23,860 nt of DNA. It comes from an uncultured Thermomicrobiales bacterium (GTDB lineage: Bacteria > Chloroflexota > Chloroflexia > Thermomicrobiales > UBA6265). Below, in pieces: positions 14,756 through 22,736 of the stretch (within the stretch, counting starts at the first letter, position 1; the number at the start of each line of letters is the position of its first letter). A model generated the notes under the pieces. It had not been told where the DNA came from. It ran no database searches and saw nothing but the letters and a program-made list of their open reading frames with translations. Made by a program: the position numbers and the translations under genes. Location: assembly GCA_902806355.1 (NCBI GenBank), contig CADCWI010000080.1, forward strand, positions 1 to 23,860, read 5' to 3'.

Positions 14756-15550
14756 ATGAGCCCTTCCGTCTTCATGCACTATGTCCGCCTGCGGATGCGA
14801 GAGCGGATGGAATACCGGGGCGCGTTCCTGCTGGGCCTGGGGTCGCAGATGCTGGGCTACGCGGCAAGCTACCTGGTGATCTGGCTGACGCTCCAGCGGT
14901 TTGGAACGATCGGCGGCTGGGACTGGCCGGAGGTCGCCTTTCTCTACAGCCTGAACGTGCTGACCTATGCACTCGGGGCGGCCTTTACCTACAGCCAGAT
15001 GTACGGGCTGGAAGAGATGGTCCGGAAGGGGACGTTCGACGCGTTCCTGGTGCGGCCGATGGACCCGTTCCTGTCTCTCATGGCCCAGGCGTTCAATATC
15101 GGATACGTCGGGCACGTCGTCCTCTCCGGCGGGATCCTGGCCTGGGCGGTCACCCGGCTCGATGTTGCGTGGACGCCGTTGACCGTCGCCTTCCTGATCG
15201 GCTCCGTGCTCAGCGGGATGTGCATCCAGGCGGCGGGCCTGACCCTGATCGGAGCGTGGACCTTCACGCAGGTGCGCTCAGACATGTTGTTCTGGTTCTA
15301 TGGCTCCCTGCGCCAGTTCCAGGACTATCCGATCTCGATCTTCGCCGCCGCGATCCAGGTTGCGCTGACGACGGCGGTCCCGCTCGCGTTCACGAGCTTC
15401 TACCCGGCGATGATCCTGCTGGACAAGGATCCCGGCGCCCTGCCCGGTTGGATCGGATGGCTGAGCCCGTTTGTCGGTCCCCCTGTCCTCTGGGGCGCCT
15501 ACCGGCTGTGGATGCGCGGGGTCGATCGTTACCAGGGCGCGGGCGGCTGA
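14756..15550 (+). CDS. ABC-2 exporter permease 2 (COG3694-like)
   Basis: Second membrane subunit of the exporter, 264 aa, with about six hydrophobic segments. The N-terminal MHYVRLRMRERMEYRGAFLLG and the GLEEMVRKGTFDAFLVRPMDPFL block (about residues 84-106) are the family hallmarks, matching the LLRP block of permease 1; PISIFAAAIQVALTTAVPLAFTSFYPA lies near residue 195. The start at 14756 has GGAGG at 14742-14746 with 9-nt spacing, and it overlaps an upstream open frame by ATGA. It should assemble with permease 1 and the LSLGQ ATPase. It converges on the APC transporter gene with only a 6-bp gap, so the two transcripts may overlap at their 3' ends. Confidence 0.87.
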   Translation: MSPSVFMHYVRLRMRERMEYRGAFLLGLGSQMLGYAASYLVIWLTLQRFGTIGGWDWPEVAFLYSLNVLTYALGAAFTYSQMYGLEEMVRKGTFDAFLVRPMDPFLSLMAQAFNIGYVGHVVLSGGILAWAVTRLDVAWTPLTVAFLIGSVLSGMCIQAAGLTLIGAWTFTQVRSDMLFWFYGSLRQFQDYPISIFAAAIQVALTTAVPLAFTSFYPAMILLDKDPGALPGWIGWLSPFVGPPVLWGAYRLWMRGVDRYQGAGG

Positions 15551-15556
15551 CCAGCG

Positions 15557-17563
15557 TCATCCGACGTGGATGGCAGGGCGGCGGCTGGCATCGGGTTCGG
15601 CGCGGCGAAGCACTTCATGCGTCACCGGGGCGACATCGCCCTCACCGAAGAGAATGAAGCGCGCCAGGTACTTGAGCGGATTGCCTTCGGTCCAGCCGAA
15701 ATAGACGTGCGGCTGGCGGCCAGTGCGATCCCGCAGGTGGAGCAGCAGCGCCGCGATCGTGTTCGGGATCGACGAGCCTTGGGCGCGCAGGATGCTGTGC
15801 TCCCCGATTCTCTCACCGTGGACCAGAAGCTTCGGTGCGAACTCTGACGCGTCCTGGACGGTTACTTCCAGGAAGAGCACCGGATCGCCGGGAGGGATAT
15901 TGCTCGCTTCCCGTTCCTCGCGCTCCTTGAGCAGATACTCGCGATTCGAACGGTCGTCGGGATGGTTGGCGATGATCCGGAGTTCTCCGCTGCGCGCTGC
16001 CTCCGCCACCAGGAGCTCGGCAAGGTCGTCGAGAATCACTTGCTCTGCCCGCAGCTCGGTCGACCGAAACACCCGCGAAACGAGGGACGTGACCACAATC
16101 GCGAGGATGAAGATGCCGGCGATCCGCAATCCGTGCCAATCCCCGAAGATCGTCACGGCGGTCGTATAGACGAAAACGAGTGAGACCAATCCGAACCAGA
16201 GCGTCGCCCGGCGTTGCTGCCGCCTTTGCGCATCGAGGGTGACAGCGACCGTGGCTGAAGTAATCACGGCCAGCACGCCGGTCGCGTAGGCGCCCGCCTG
16301 GGCATCCACATCGGCCCGGAAGAAGATCGTCACGATCGCGCAGACCGTCGTGAAGATCAGGACCATCGGCCGCACCGCGCGCGACCAATCCGGTGCCATG
16401 CCGTAGCGTGGGAGGTAGCGCGGAACGATGTTGAGCAGACCCGCCATCGCGGAGGCGCCGGCGAACCAGAGGATCAGGATCGTGCTGACGTCGTAGATGG
16501 TGCCGAAGAGGTCACCGAATTGCTCGTGCGCCAGGTAGGCCAGCGCGCGCCCGTTGGCCTCGCCGCCCTCCTCGAACTCGTCATGGGGAATCTCCAGCGT
16601 CGTCACGAAGGAGCTGGTCAGGAGCAGCACGCTCATGATCACGGCGGCGGCCGTCAGAAGTCTGCGAGTGTTCCGGATCCTGCCCGCCAGGTTATCCGGC
16701 GTGTCGGTGGGATCGCCCTTGACCAGCGGCATCACGACCACCCCGGTCTCGAAACCCGAGAGCCCGAGGGCGAGTTTCGGGAAGAGGAGCATGGCCGCGC
16801 CGATCATGAGGAGCGGGTTTCCATGCTCGGCGACCAGCGCATCCCGCCAGGCCGGAACAACGTCTGGATGCTGGACGATGTCGACGATCCCGCGTGCGAT
16901 CACGATGATGTTAAGCAGGATGTACCCGCTGACAAGGACAACGGCGATCCCGATCGCCTCGCCAAAGCCCTTGAGAAAGACCCCGCCCAGCAGCCCGATC
17001 AGGACCAGCGTGATCGGGATCTCGTATCCATGCAGGAAGCTGGTGTAGGGATTCTCCACGACGTGCGCGGTCGCGTCGGCGGCCGAGAGCGTGATCGTGA
17101 TGATGAACCCTGTCGCCACGAACCCGATCAGGCAGAGCACGAGGAGCTTGCCCTGCCACCACGAGAGCAGGTTCTCGAGCATCGAGATCGACCCGTCGCC
17201 GTGTGGGCTCTTGCCAGCCACACGCTTGTACATCGGCAGCGCGCCAAAAAGCGTCACCAGGACGAGGATAAGCGTTGCGATCGGTGACAGCGCACCGGCG
17301 GCGAGCGCGGCAATACCCGGTTGATACCCGAGGGTGGAGAAATAGTCGACGCCGGTCAGGCACATGACCCGCCACCAGGCCTGCGGTCTGTGCTGCCCTT
17401 CCTGGTCATGCGGTCCCGCCATCTCCTCCGGGTGCCCGCGAAGCATCCAGCGACGAACGGATACGGAAGCACGTTCACGTGAGAGGGACGTTGCCGGCAC
17501 GGCTGGCCGAGCCATGCCGGGCTGACGAACCGATTTCCGAACGGCGTATTTCAACGGTTCCAT
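15557..17563 (-). CDS. APC-superfamily cation or amino-acid transporter with cytosolic C-terminal domain
   Basis: Membrane transporter of up to 668 aa. About 12 hydrophobic helices cover residues 70-510, followed by a soluble C-terminal domain of roughly 155 residues. The first helix contains [15 protein letters not shown] (71-85, Asp73) and is followed by [16 protein letters not shown]. This layout resembles the KimA-like potassium transporters and APC amino-acid permeases; which ion or solute moves here is not decidable. The first 60 residues are polar and unlike the family, so the true start is uncertain. Met19, Met40 and Met48 (17422, preceded by GGAGG at very short spacing) are alternatives. 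Transcribed alone, it follows a 516-bp upstream gap. Confidence 0.82.
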   Translation of the reverse strand: MEPLKYAVRKSVRQPGMARPAVPATSLSRERASVSVRRWMLRGHPEEMAGPHDQEGQHRPQAWWRVMCLTGVDYFSTLGYQPGIAALAAGALSPIATLILVLVTLFGALPMYKRVAGKSPHGDGSISMLENLLSWWQGKLLVLCLIGFVATGFIITITLSAADATAHVVENPYTSFLHGYEIPITLVLIGLLGGVFLKGFGEAIGIAVVLVSGYILLNIIVIARGIVDIVQHPDVVPAWRDALVAEHGNPLLMIGAAMLLFPKLALGLSGFETGVVVMPLVKGDPTDTPDNLAGRIRNTRRLLTAAAVIMSVLLLTSSFVTTLEIPHDEFEEGGEANGRALAYLAHEQFGDLFGTIYDVSTILILWFAGASAMAGLLNIVPRYLPRYGMAPDWSRAVRPMVLIFTTVCAIVTIFFRADVDAQAGAYATGVLAVITSATVAVTLDAQRRQQRRATLWFGLVSLVFVYTTAVTIFGDWHGLRIAGIFILAIVVTSLVSRVFRSTELRAEQVILDDLAELLVAEAARSGELRIIANHPDDRSNREYLLKEREEREASNIPPGDPVLFLEVTVQDASEFAPKLLVHGERIGEHSILRAQGSSIPNTIAALLLHLRDRTGRQPHVYFGWTEGNPLKYLARFILFGEGDVAPVTHEVLRRAEPDASRRPAIHVG

Positions 17564-18079
17564 CTCCCGTGACGGGGTGTGCGTGTTGAATATGGGATGT
17601 AGTGGAGATCATGGTGAAGAGCGTTCCACTGTTTCCGGGCCAGTACTGACCGGGCATAACGACGGGCCACGTAGTGCGCCGAGGGCAATGAAGGATGAGT
17701 CCCCGGGAATCCACGACCATGCCCGCGCTCCCATAGCGGACGAATCGTGCCACGACACGGGGGTACCGGACAACGCAACGTCCGCCTTCTCGTCGCTTGC
17801 CGATGGAGCCGAATGTCGACGGATCTCATCTCCGGTGAATAATGGGGGAAACACCCGGCATAAAGCGGGCTGAGGGGCGTCGGCCGTCGGTGATTGCGTC
17901 CCATGTTCGAGAGCGGAAAGCCGGGCTGGCGAGCGGCTGTGGTCAGCCGGCGGGCATCACGTGTGCGGGGACGATCGCGCACCGTTCCGGCTGAGGCCGA
18001 ACGCGAGATATGCGCGATGGTGTGACGCTGCGGGCCGTCCGCTTCCGGGGGGTCCTGGCAATGTCCGCTTTCGCCTGCC
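17564..18079. other. 516-bp intergenic region upstream of the APC transporter gene
   Basis: It lies between the glycerophosphodiesterase stop and the transporter gene, both on the minus strand. I looked for a c-di-AMP (ydaO) riboswitch, expected for KimA-type transporters, and for other common leader RNAs, and found no convincing core. Frames crossing it are rich in Arg/Pro/His and lack good ribosome-binding sites. No clear terminator for the ugp operon was seen either. Confidence 0.4.
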
Positions 18080-18778
18080 CTAGCTGGCCTCGCCCGGAAT
18101 CCAGTCCGGCCAGTTCACGGTCGAACCGTCTGCTCCAGTGGCGTAAAGGCGAGCGATCTGGTCTCGCTCGCTGATGCCGTGTGCACGCACGAAGAGTCCA
18201 GCATCGTGGGCCTGGGTGACGAGATCGCTGGTGAGGCTTTCGACGTGGGGGCAGACCTGGGCGAACCGGCGTGTAACGCAACGCGTGATGATATCGGCAT
18301 CGAAGACCCGTGTCAGGAAGCCCAAGGTCAGGGACGGGTTCAGAGCGCGCGCATCAAGCAGCGCGGGCCAGAAGAACGACGTCACATGCACACGATCACC
18401 GATTCCGGCGCTGGCGATCGTCTCGACAAGTGCCCGCGTCGCTCGCGGATCCTTGATCTCGAGCACGAGCGGAATCCGGGGCAGGAACTCCGTCAGCATC
18501 TCGGACAACGTCAGGATTCGCTCCTGGGCGAACTGCGGGTCGTACCAACTTCCGATGTCCAGGACTCGCAGTTCATCCAGACTGAAGTCCCCCAAGGGAC
18601 CACTGGCATCCGATGTCCTCGTCACCGTCATGTCATGGAACAGGACGAGCTCGCCATCTCTGGTGAGCTGAACGTCGGTCTCGATCATGTCCGCGCCCAT
18701 CGCGATCGCCAGCTCGAAGGCGGCTCGCGTGTTTTCCGGGGCGTATGCGGACGCTCCCCGGTGGGCAATGTTGAGCAT
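18080..18778 (-). CDS. ugpQ: Glycerophosphodiester phosphodiesterase
   Basis: Hydrolyses glycerophosphodiesters to glycerol-3-phosphate and an alcohol; 232 aa, without a signal peptide, hence cytosolic like UgpQ. The GDPD catalytic set is intact: His6-Arg7 in AHRGAS, Glu15 in PENT, Glu33 and Asp35 in IETDVQLTRDGELVLFHD, and the general acid-base His48. A downstream LEIKD motif also fits. The start at 18778 has AGAGG with 6-nt spacing; the 17-residue upstream extension lacks family similarity. It is last in a four-gene minus-strand operon behind ugpB-, ugpE- and ugpA-like genes, matching the ugp arrangement, so imported diesters would be cleaved inside the cell. The symbol is given by homology and context. 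Confidence 0.9.
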   Translation of the reverse strand: MLNIAHRGASAYAPENTRAAFELAIAMGADMIETDVQLTRDGELVLFHDMTVTRTSDASGPLGDFSLDELRVLDIGSWYDPQFAQERILTLSEMLTEFLPRIPLVLEIKDPRATRALVETIASAGIGDRVHVTSFFWPALLDARALNPSLTLGFLTRVFDADIITRCVTRRFAQVCPHVESLTSDLVTQAHDAGLFVRAHGISERDQIARLYATGADGSTVNWPDWIPGEAS

Positions 18779-18799
18779 GGTGCACCTCTGGGTAATGAA

Positions 18800-18840
18800 C
18801 GGCGGGCGGCTCGCGGCAGTTCGCCACAAGCCGCCCGCCG
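18800..18840 (-). promoter_or_regulatory. Intercistronic hairpin between ugpB-like and GDPD genes
   Basis: Perfect 12-bp GC-rich arms (18800-18811 and 18829-18840) enclose a 17-nt loop. There is no U tract, so it probably does not terminate. Hairpins after solute-binding-protein cistrons often stabilise that part of the mRNA or reduce read-through, giving more receptor than downstream enzyme; that role is inferred here. Confidence 0.55.
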
Positions 18841-18862
18841 GAAAAGAGGTAGGGTGAGCGAT

Positions 18863-20152
18863 CTACTCGTACGTGTCCATGTACGCGTCGATCTCCGCCT
18901 GCAGGGTGTCAAGCACGGCCTGGGGGTCGGCGTTCGGATCGGTCTGGACGGTTTCGACCCCGTTCAGAAAGCCGTCCCAGATCAATGAATCGGCGGGACT
19001 GATCGAGCTGTCCGCCACGTACTGGAGTTGATCGTAGATCGTCGTCACCAACGGGTCGGTTCCGGCCAGATCGACAATGCGCTGATCCTCCAGGGCCGAT
19101 TGTCGAATCGGCACGTACCCGGAATCCAGAGAGATTCCGACTGACCGCTCGGTGTCGGTCATCCACTGAACGAACGTCTTGGCGGCGGTTTCCCTGGCGT
19201 CATCACCCGTGCGGACTGCGATCAGGGCATTGCCGCCGACGCCGACCGCACGCCGCTGGTTTTCCGGCAGGAAGGCGACCCCAAGCTCGAAAGTGTCACC
19301 GATGTCCTCCTGGAACGACAGCCGGGAGGCTGTGGAGCAGAAAAGCATGCCGTAGGTGCCGGCCGAGAAATCATCGCGCGCGGTCTGCTGCGCCAGCGGT
19401 GGGGAGATCTTGTGGGTGTGCACGGCATCCTTGAACCAGGTCAGCATCGCGACCGCCTCCGGGCTGTTGACGGACACGTTCCCCTCTGGGTCGACCAGCG
19501 TTCCACCCGCCTGAAGCACCATCGGGCGCTGGTACCACGGGATGTCATCACAGGTCCCGAAGCCCCACTGATCGATCTGGCCGTCGCCGTTGGTGTCCTT
19601 CGTCATCGCCTTTCCCGCGGCGACAACGTCCCCCCACGTCTGCGGTGGGCTGGCCGGATCGAGACCGGCATTCTTCATCATCGTGGCGTTGAACCAGAGT
19701 CCTGGCGTGCTGCTTTGGAACGGGATCGCCCACCGGCCATCCCGATAGGTGTAGCGGCTCCACAACCCCTCGTGAATGTCGGCGATGCTCGCTTCGTCGA
19801 GATATTCATCGACCGGGATCACGACCCCGGCATCGACCATCTGGGGAATGCCGTAGCGCTGGCCGACCTGGGCGACATCCGGCAACTCGTTGCCGACAAT
19901 GGCGGTCTGCATTCGGGCCGCCATGTCGTCGTAGGAGCCAACGTACTGGGCTTCGATCGTGACCCCGGGGTGCTCGGCCTCATACTGCTCGACCAGCGGC
20001 GCGAATTTGTCCTCGTTCGTGGTCCAGAATGTCAGGGTGACGGGTTCCTGGGCACTGGTGCCCGTCGTCACGGCCAAGGGCACGGCCGTGATCAGGAGCG
20101 CGATTACCGCCAGCCACGAGTATCCCGTCGATATCCTCCGCAAGACTGACAT
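18863..20152 (-). CDS. ugpB: Glycerol-3-phosphate-type ABC transporter substrate-binding protein
   Basis: Extracellular receptor of a carbohydrate-uptake type 1 ABC importer, 429 aa. The start is ATG at 20152, with GGGAGGAA 8 nt upstream; the in-frame ATG at 20191 lacks a site, and the frame extends much farther upstream only as a shadow of ugpE. A Sec signal peptide spans about residues 1-34 (cleavage near TSAQE; no lipobox Cys seen). Family features include VTLTFWTTNEDKFAPLVEQYEAEHPGV, LPDVAQVGQRYGIPQMVDAGVVIPVDEYL, a DTNGDGQIDQWGFG loop resembling a calcium-binding site, and a C-terminal LQAEIDAYMD helix. Assignment to glycerol-3-phosphate or its diesters rests mainly on the GDPD gene downstream; a sugar substrate remains possible. 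Confidence 0.87.
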   Translation of the reverse strand: MSVLRRISTGYSWLAVIALLITAVPLAVTTGTSAQEPVTLTFWTTNEDKFAPLVEQYEAEHPGVTIEAQYVGSYDDMAARMQTAIVGNELPDVAQVGQRYGIPQMVDAGVVIPVDEYLDEASIADIHEGLWSRYTYRDGRWAIPFQSSTPGLWFNATMMKNAGLDPASPPQTWGDVVAAGKAMTKDTNGDGQIDQWGFGTCDDIPWYQRPMVLQAGGTLVDPEGNVSVNSPEAVAMLTWFKDAVHTHKISPPLAQQTARDDFSAGTYGMLFCSTASRLSFQEDIGDTFELGVAFLPENQRRAVGVGGNALIAVRTGDDARETAAKTFVQWMTDTERSVGISLDSGYVPIRQSALEDQRIVDLAGTDPLVTTIYDQLQYVADSSISPADSLIWDGFLNGVETVQTDPNADPQAVLDTLQAEIDAYMDTYE

Positions 20153-20226
20153 TGATTTGCTTCCTCCCGATGAGACGAGACTGGTCGACATTTCGGGTTC
20201 CCGCGGTAGGCAAGGAACCGACACGA

Positions 20227-21132
20227 TCACCCCTTGATTCCCGCGAAGGCAAATCCTTTCACCAGAAACCGCTGCGCGAGCAGGAAGGCGATCAGTGTCG
20301 GCAGCACGACAAAGGTCGACGCCGCCATCAGGGCCCCCCACTGGTTGCCAAGCTCCGAATCGACGAAATAATGGAGCCCCACCTGGACGGTTCGCATCTC
20401 GGTACGGTTGGTGACGAGCAGGGGCCAAAGGTAGGCGTTCCACTGTCCAAGGAACGTCAGCAGGGCGAGACTGGCGAGGGCCGCCACGTTCAGGGGGACG
20501 ACGATTCCGACGAGGTAGCGAAGGTGTCCGCAGCCATCGAGCCGGGCCGCCTCGAACAAATCCTTCGGCATCCGAGCAAACGTCTGCCGCATCAGGAAGA
20601 TGCCGAAGACGCTTGCGAGCGAGGGCACGACCAGCGCGTAGTAGGAGTCGATCCAGCCGAGTTCGCGCATGATCAGGAACGAGGGAACGATCGTCACCTC
20701 GCCGGGAATCGCCATCGTCGCGACCAGGATCGCGAAGATGATCCCGCGCCCCGAGAAGCGGACGTGTGAGAAGGCGTACCCCGCCAGCGTTGACGTGATC
20801 ACGGTTCCAAGGGTGGCGGTCGTGCTGACGAAGAGGCTGTTCAGGAAGAACCGGTCGAACGGGGCACCTGTCCACGCATCGGCGTAGTTGCCCCATGCGA
20901 ACTCGCCTGGCCACCAGGTCGGTGGAAAGGTGTTGATTTCCTCCGGCGACTTCAGGGAGCTGATCGCCATCCAGGCGAGTGGCATGACCATCACTGACGA
21001 TGCCACGATCAGGGCGAGATACGTCGCCAGCAGACCGAGCAGGCGCTTGAGCCTGGCATGGCGTGCGGAGGAAGGGACGGTCACGCCGGAGAGGTCGGGA
21101 AGCGGCGGCACCACCTGCCGGGCCGTACTCAT
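20227..21132 (-). CDS. ugpE: ABC transporter permease, UgpE/MalG type
   Basis: Second membrane subunit of the importer, 301 aa, with six transmembrane helices. The EAA loop, FEAARLDGCGHLRYLVGIVVPL (about residues 185-206), that docks to the ATPase is intact. The N-terminal region up to residue 30 is polar. The start ATG at 21132 overlaps the stop of the upstream permease gene (ATGA at 21129-21132), so the two are translationally coupled. UgpB follows after 74 bp with its own strong ribosome-binding site. No nucleotide-binding subunit is encoded in the operon, so the transporter must use a shared MsmK/UgpC-type ATPase from another locus. Confidence 0.88.
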   Translation of the reverse strand: MSTARQVVPPLPDLSGVTVPSSARHARLKRLLGLLATYLALIVASSVMVMPLAWMAISSLKSPEEINTFPPTWWPGEFAWGNYADAWTGAPFDRFFLNSLFVSTTATLGTVITSTLAGYAFSHVRFSGRGIIFAILVATMAIPGEVTIVPSFLIMRELGWIDSYYALVVPSLASVFGIFLMRQTFARMPKDLFEAARLDGCGHLRYLVGIVVPLNVAALASLALLTFLGQWNAYLWPLLVTNRTEMRTVQVGLHYFVDSELGNQWGALMAASTFVVLPTLIAFLLAQRFLVKGFAFAGIKG

Positions 21133-22088
21133 ATCACCACGTCCTCGCGCTGGATCAACCGGTTCTGAATCAGGGTGAGCATGATCACGATGAGGAACAG
21201 CGCCCAGGCGATCGTCGAGGCATAGCCCATCTCGAAACTCCGGAAGGCCCGGAAGTAGAGGTAGTAGACGAGCGCTTCGGTGGATTGGGCGGGACCGCCC
21301 TGCGTCATCACGTCGATCTGGGTGAAGACCTGGGTTGCATCGATCGTCGAGACGACGACGATAAAGAACAACGTTGGCCGCAGCATCGGGATCGTGACGT
21401 CCCGCTGGAGCGCCCAGCCACCGGCGCCATCGACCCGCGCCGCTCCGTACAGGTCATCGGGAATCTGTTGCAGCCCGGCCAGGAACAGCACCATCACGTA
21501 GCCGACGTTCTTCCAGATGCTCATGACGCTGATCGAGAACAGGGCCACGGACGGGTTGGTGAGCCACCCGACGCGATCACCACCGACAGTCTCGACGAAG
21601 CTGTTCAGGAGCCCGATCTCCGGATGGTAGATCCAGGTCCAGACAAACGAGATGGCGACGGTGGAAGTCACGACCGGCGCGAAGAAGAGTGTCCGGAAGA
21701 TCGCCCGGCCACGGAGTTTCCGGTTCAGGAGCAGGGCCGCGCCAAACGCAAGCGCGATGCTGGCGGGAACGGTCATGGCAACGTACAGCAGCGTGTTCTG
21801 GACGGCGTTCCAGAAGCGGTCGTCGGTCACCAGGCGCTGGACGTTGTCGAACCCCAGGAAGCGGCGGTTGGGGCGCATCATGTCCCAGCGATAGAAGCTG
21901 AGCCAGAGGCTGAATCCAATCGGGATTACCGTGAAGATACCGACGACGGCCAGGGCCGGGAGCAGGAACCCCCAGCCGGAGAGTTGCTCTCGCGCCCACC
22001 GCCCGTGCCTCGCCCGCGCCGACGCATCGGCCCGCTCTGGGGGAGCGCCGATCTGGACGTGGTGGTCGTCTCCAGTCGTCCCGATCAC
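21129..22088 (-). CDS. ugpA: ABC transporter permease, UgpA/MalF type
   Basis: First membrane subunit of the importer, 319 aa, with six transmembrane helices. The first begins at GWGFLLPALAVVGIFTVIPIGFSLWLSF after a 35-residue polar head. The EAA motif YGAARVDGAGGWALQRDVTIPMLRPTL lies at about residues 222-248. The likely start is GTG at 22088, with a weak AGG 8 nt upstream; no better in-frame start exists. It opens the four-gene ugp-like unit and is divergent from the Gfo/Idh/MocA oxidoreductase gene across 648 bp. Confidence 0.87.
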   Translation of the reverse strand: MIGTTGDDHHVQIGAPPERADASARARHGRWAREQLSGWGFLLPALAVVGIFTVIPIGFSLWLSFYRWDMMRPNRRFLGFDNVQRLVTDDRFWNAVQNTLLYVAMTVPASIALAFGAALLLNRKLRGRAIFRTLFFAPVVTSTVAISFVWTWIYHPEIGLLNSFVETVGGDRVGWLTNPSVALFSISVMSIWKNVGYVMVLFLAGLQQIPDDLYGAARVDGAGGWALQRDVTIPMLRPTLFFIVVVSTIDATQVFTQIDVMTQGGPAQSTEALVYYLYFRAFRSFEMGYASTIAWALFLIVIMLTLIQNRLIQREDVVI

Positions 22089-22736
22089 ACCGATCGCCTA
22101 CCCGTCAAAATGGGCTGCCCTTCGCTCACTGACGCGGCCCGTTGTCATCTACTTTGGCAGCCTAACGGGTGGCAGAACGCAGAATGTCAAACCTGTCCTA
22201 AGAGCGCGGCTCGACATGCGGCGTTGTTGCTCTTGCTGTTGAAGGACATCACGTGGATGGTCGGTCGATGGCGTGACCGGCGAGATCAGGAGGACAACCA
22301 TGGCGTCCGACGAGTGCCTTCTTCTCGGCCCTCGTGCGAACCTAAGGAGCCCTGAGTGGCGGACGGGTTGACGATCGTCGGGGCATCGGGTGACGACACC
22401 GGGACGTGGGGCCCCACCGATTCGATCGTTCCAACGGTGCTGTCACAGTCGGGCCTGCGTCCCAACACGCACCACCGGGATCCCTGAGCCATAGGCCACT
22501 GTGCCTGGTGAGACGGTATGGTTTCTTCCAGGACACGTGATCTGGAGCGGGTCGTAAGGAGTGGCCAGTTGATCCTGGGTCCTTGACGCAATGGGGTCAC
22601 GGCGGCACGGTCATTCCCCGTTTTCGGGCATGCGGTGATAATGGACGGCGTGAGGGCACTGCCCGCCCCAAGCAAGTGCAGAGTAGGGCTCGAAGCAGCG
22701 ACGGACAGTCAACAGCAGAGACATGGAGAACGCCGC
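22089..22736. other. 648-bp divergent intergenic region
   Basis: It holds the promoters of the ugp-like operon (minus) and the oxidoreductase (plus). Two short open frames on the plus strand with good Shine-Dalgarno sequences (22300-22371, 23 codons; 22356-22487, 43 codons, overlapping) are the only other structure I see. A GATAAT at 22637-22642 could be a -10 element for the oxidoreductase, but no matching -35 was found. Confidence 0.45.
22161..22190 (-). promoter_or_regulatory. Possible promoter of the ugp-like operon
   Basis: Minus-strand TTGACA (22190-22185), a perfect -35 hexamer, is followed after 18 nt by GTTAGG (22166-22161), a poor -10 match, about 75 bp upstream of the ugpA start codon. 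The -35 is convincing; the -10 is not. Confidence 0.3.

Noticed and set aside
17564..18079. Candidate ydaO, yybP-ykoY or cobalamin riboswitch
   Set aside because: I compared the minus strand with the remembered conserved cores and found no match.
20153..20914. 254-codon upstream extension of the UgpB frame
   Set aside because: It overlaps the UgpE-like permease in another frame, is Arg/Pro-rich, and the true start has a strong Shine-Dalgarno and signal peptide.
21063..22355. 430-codon plus-strand open frame
   Set aside because: It lies antisense to the UgpA-like permease with intact EAA motif, is rich in Arg/Asp/Glu/His and has no family features.
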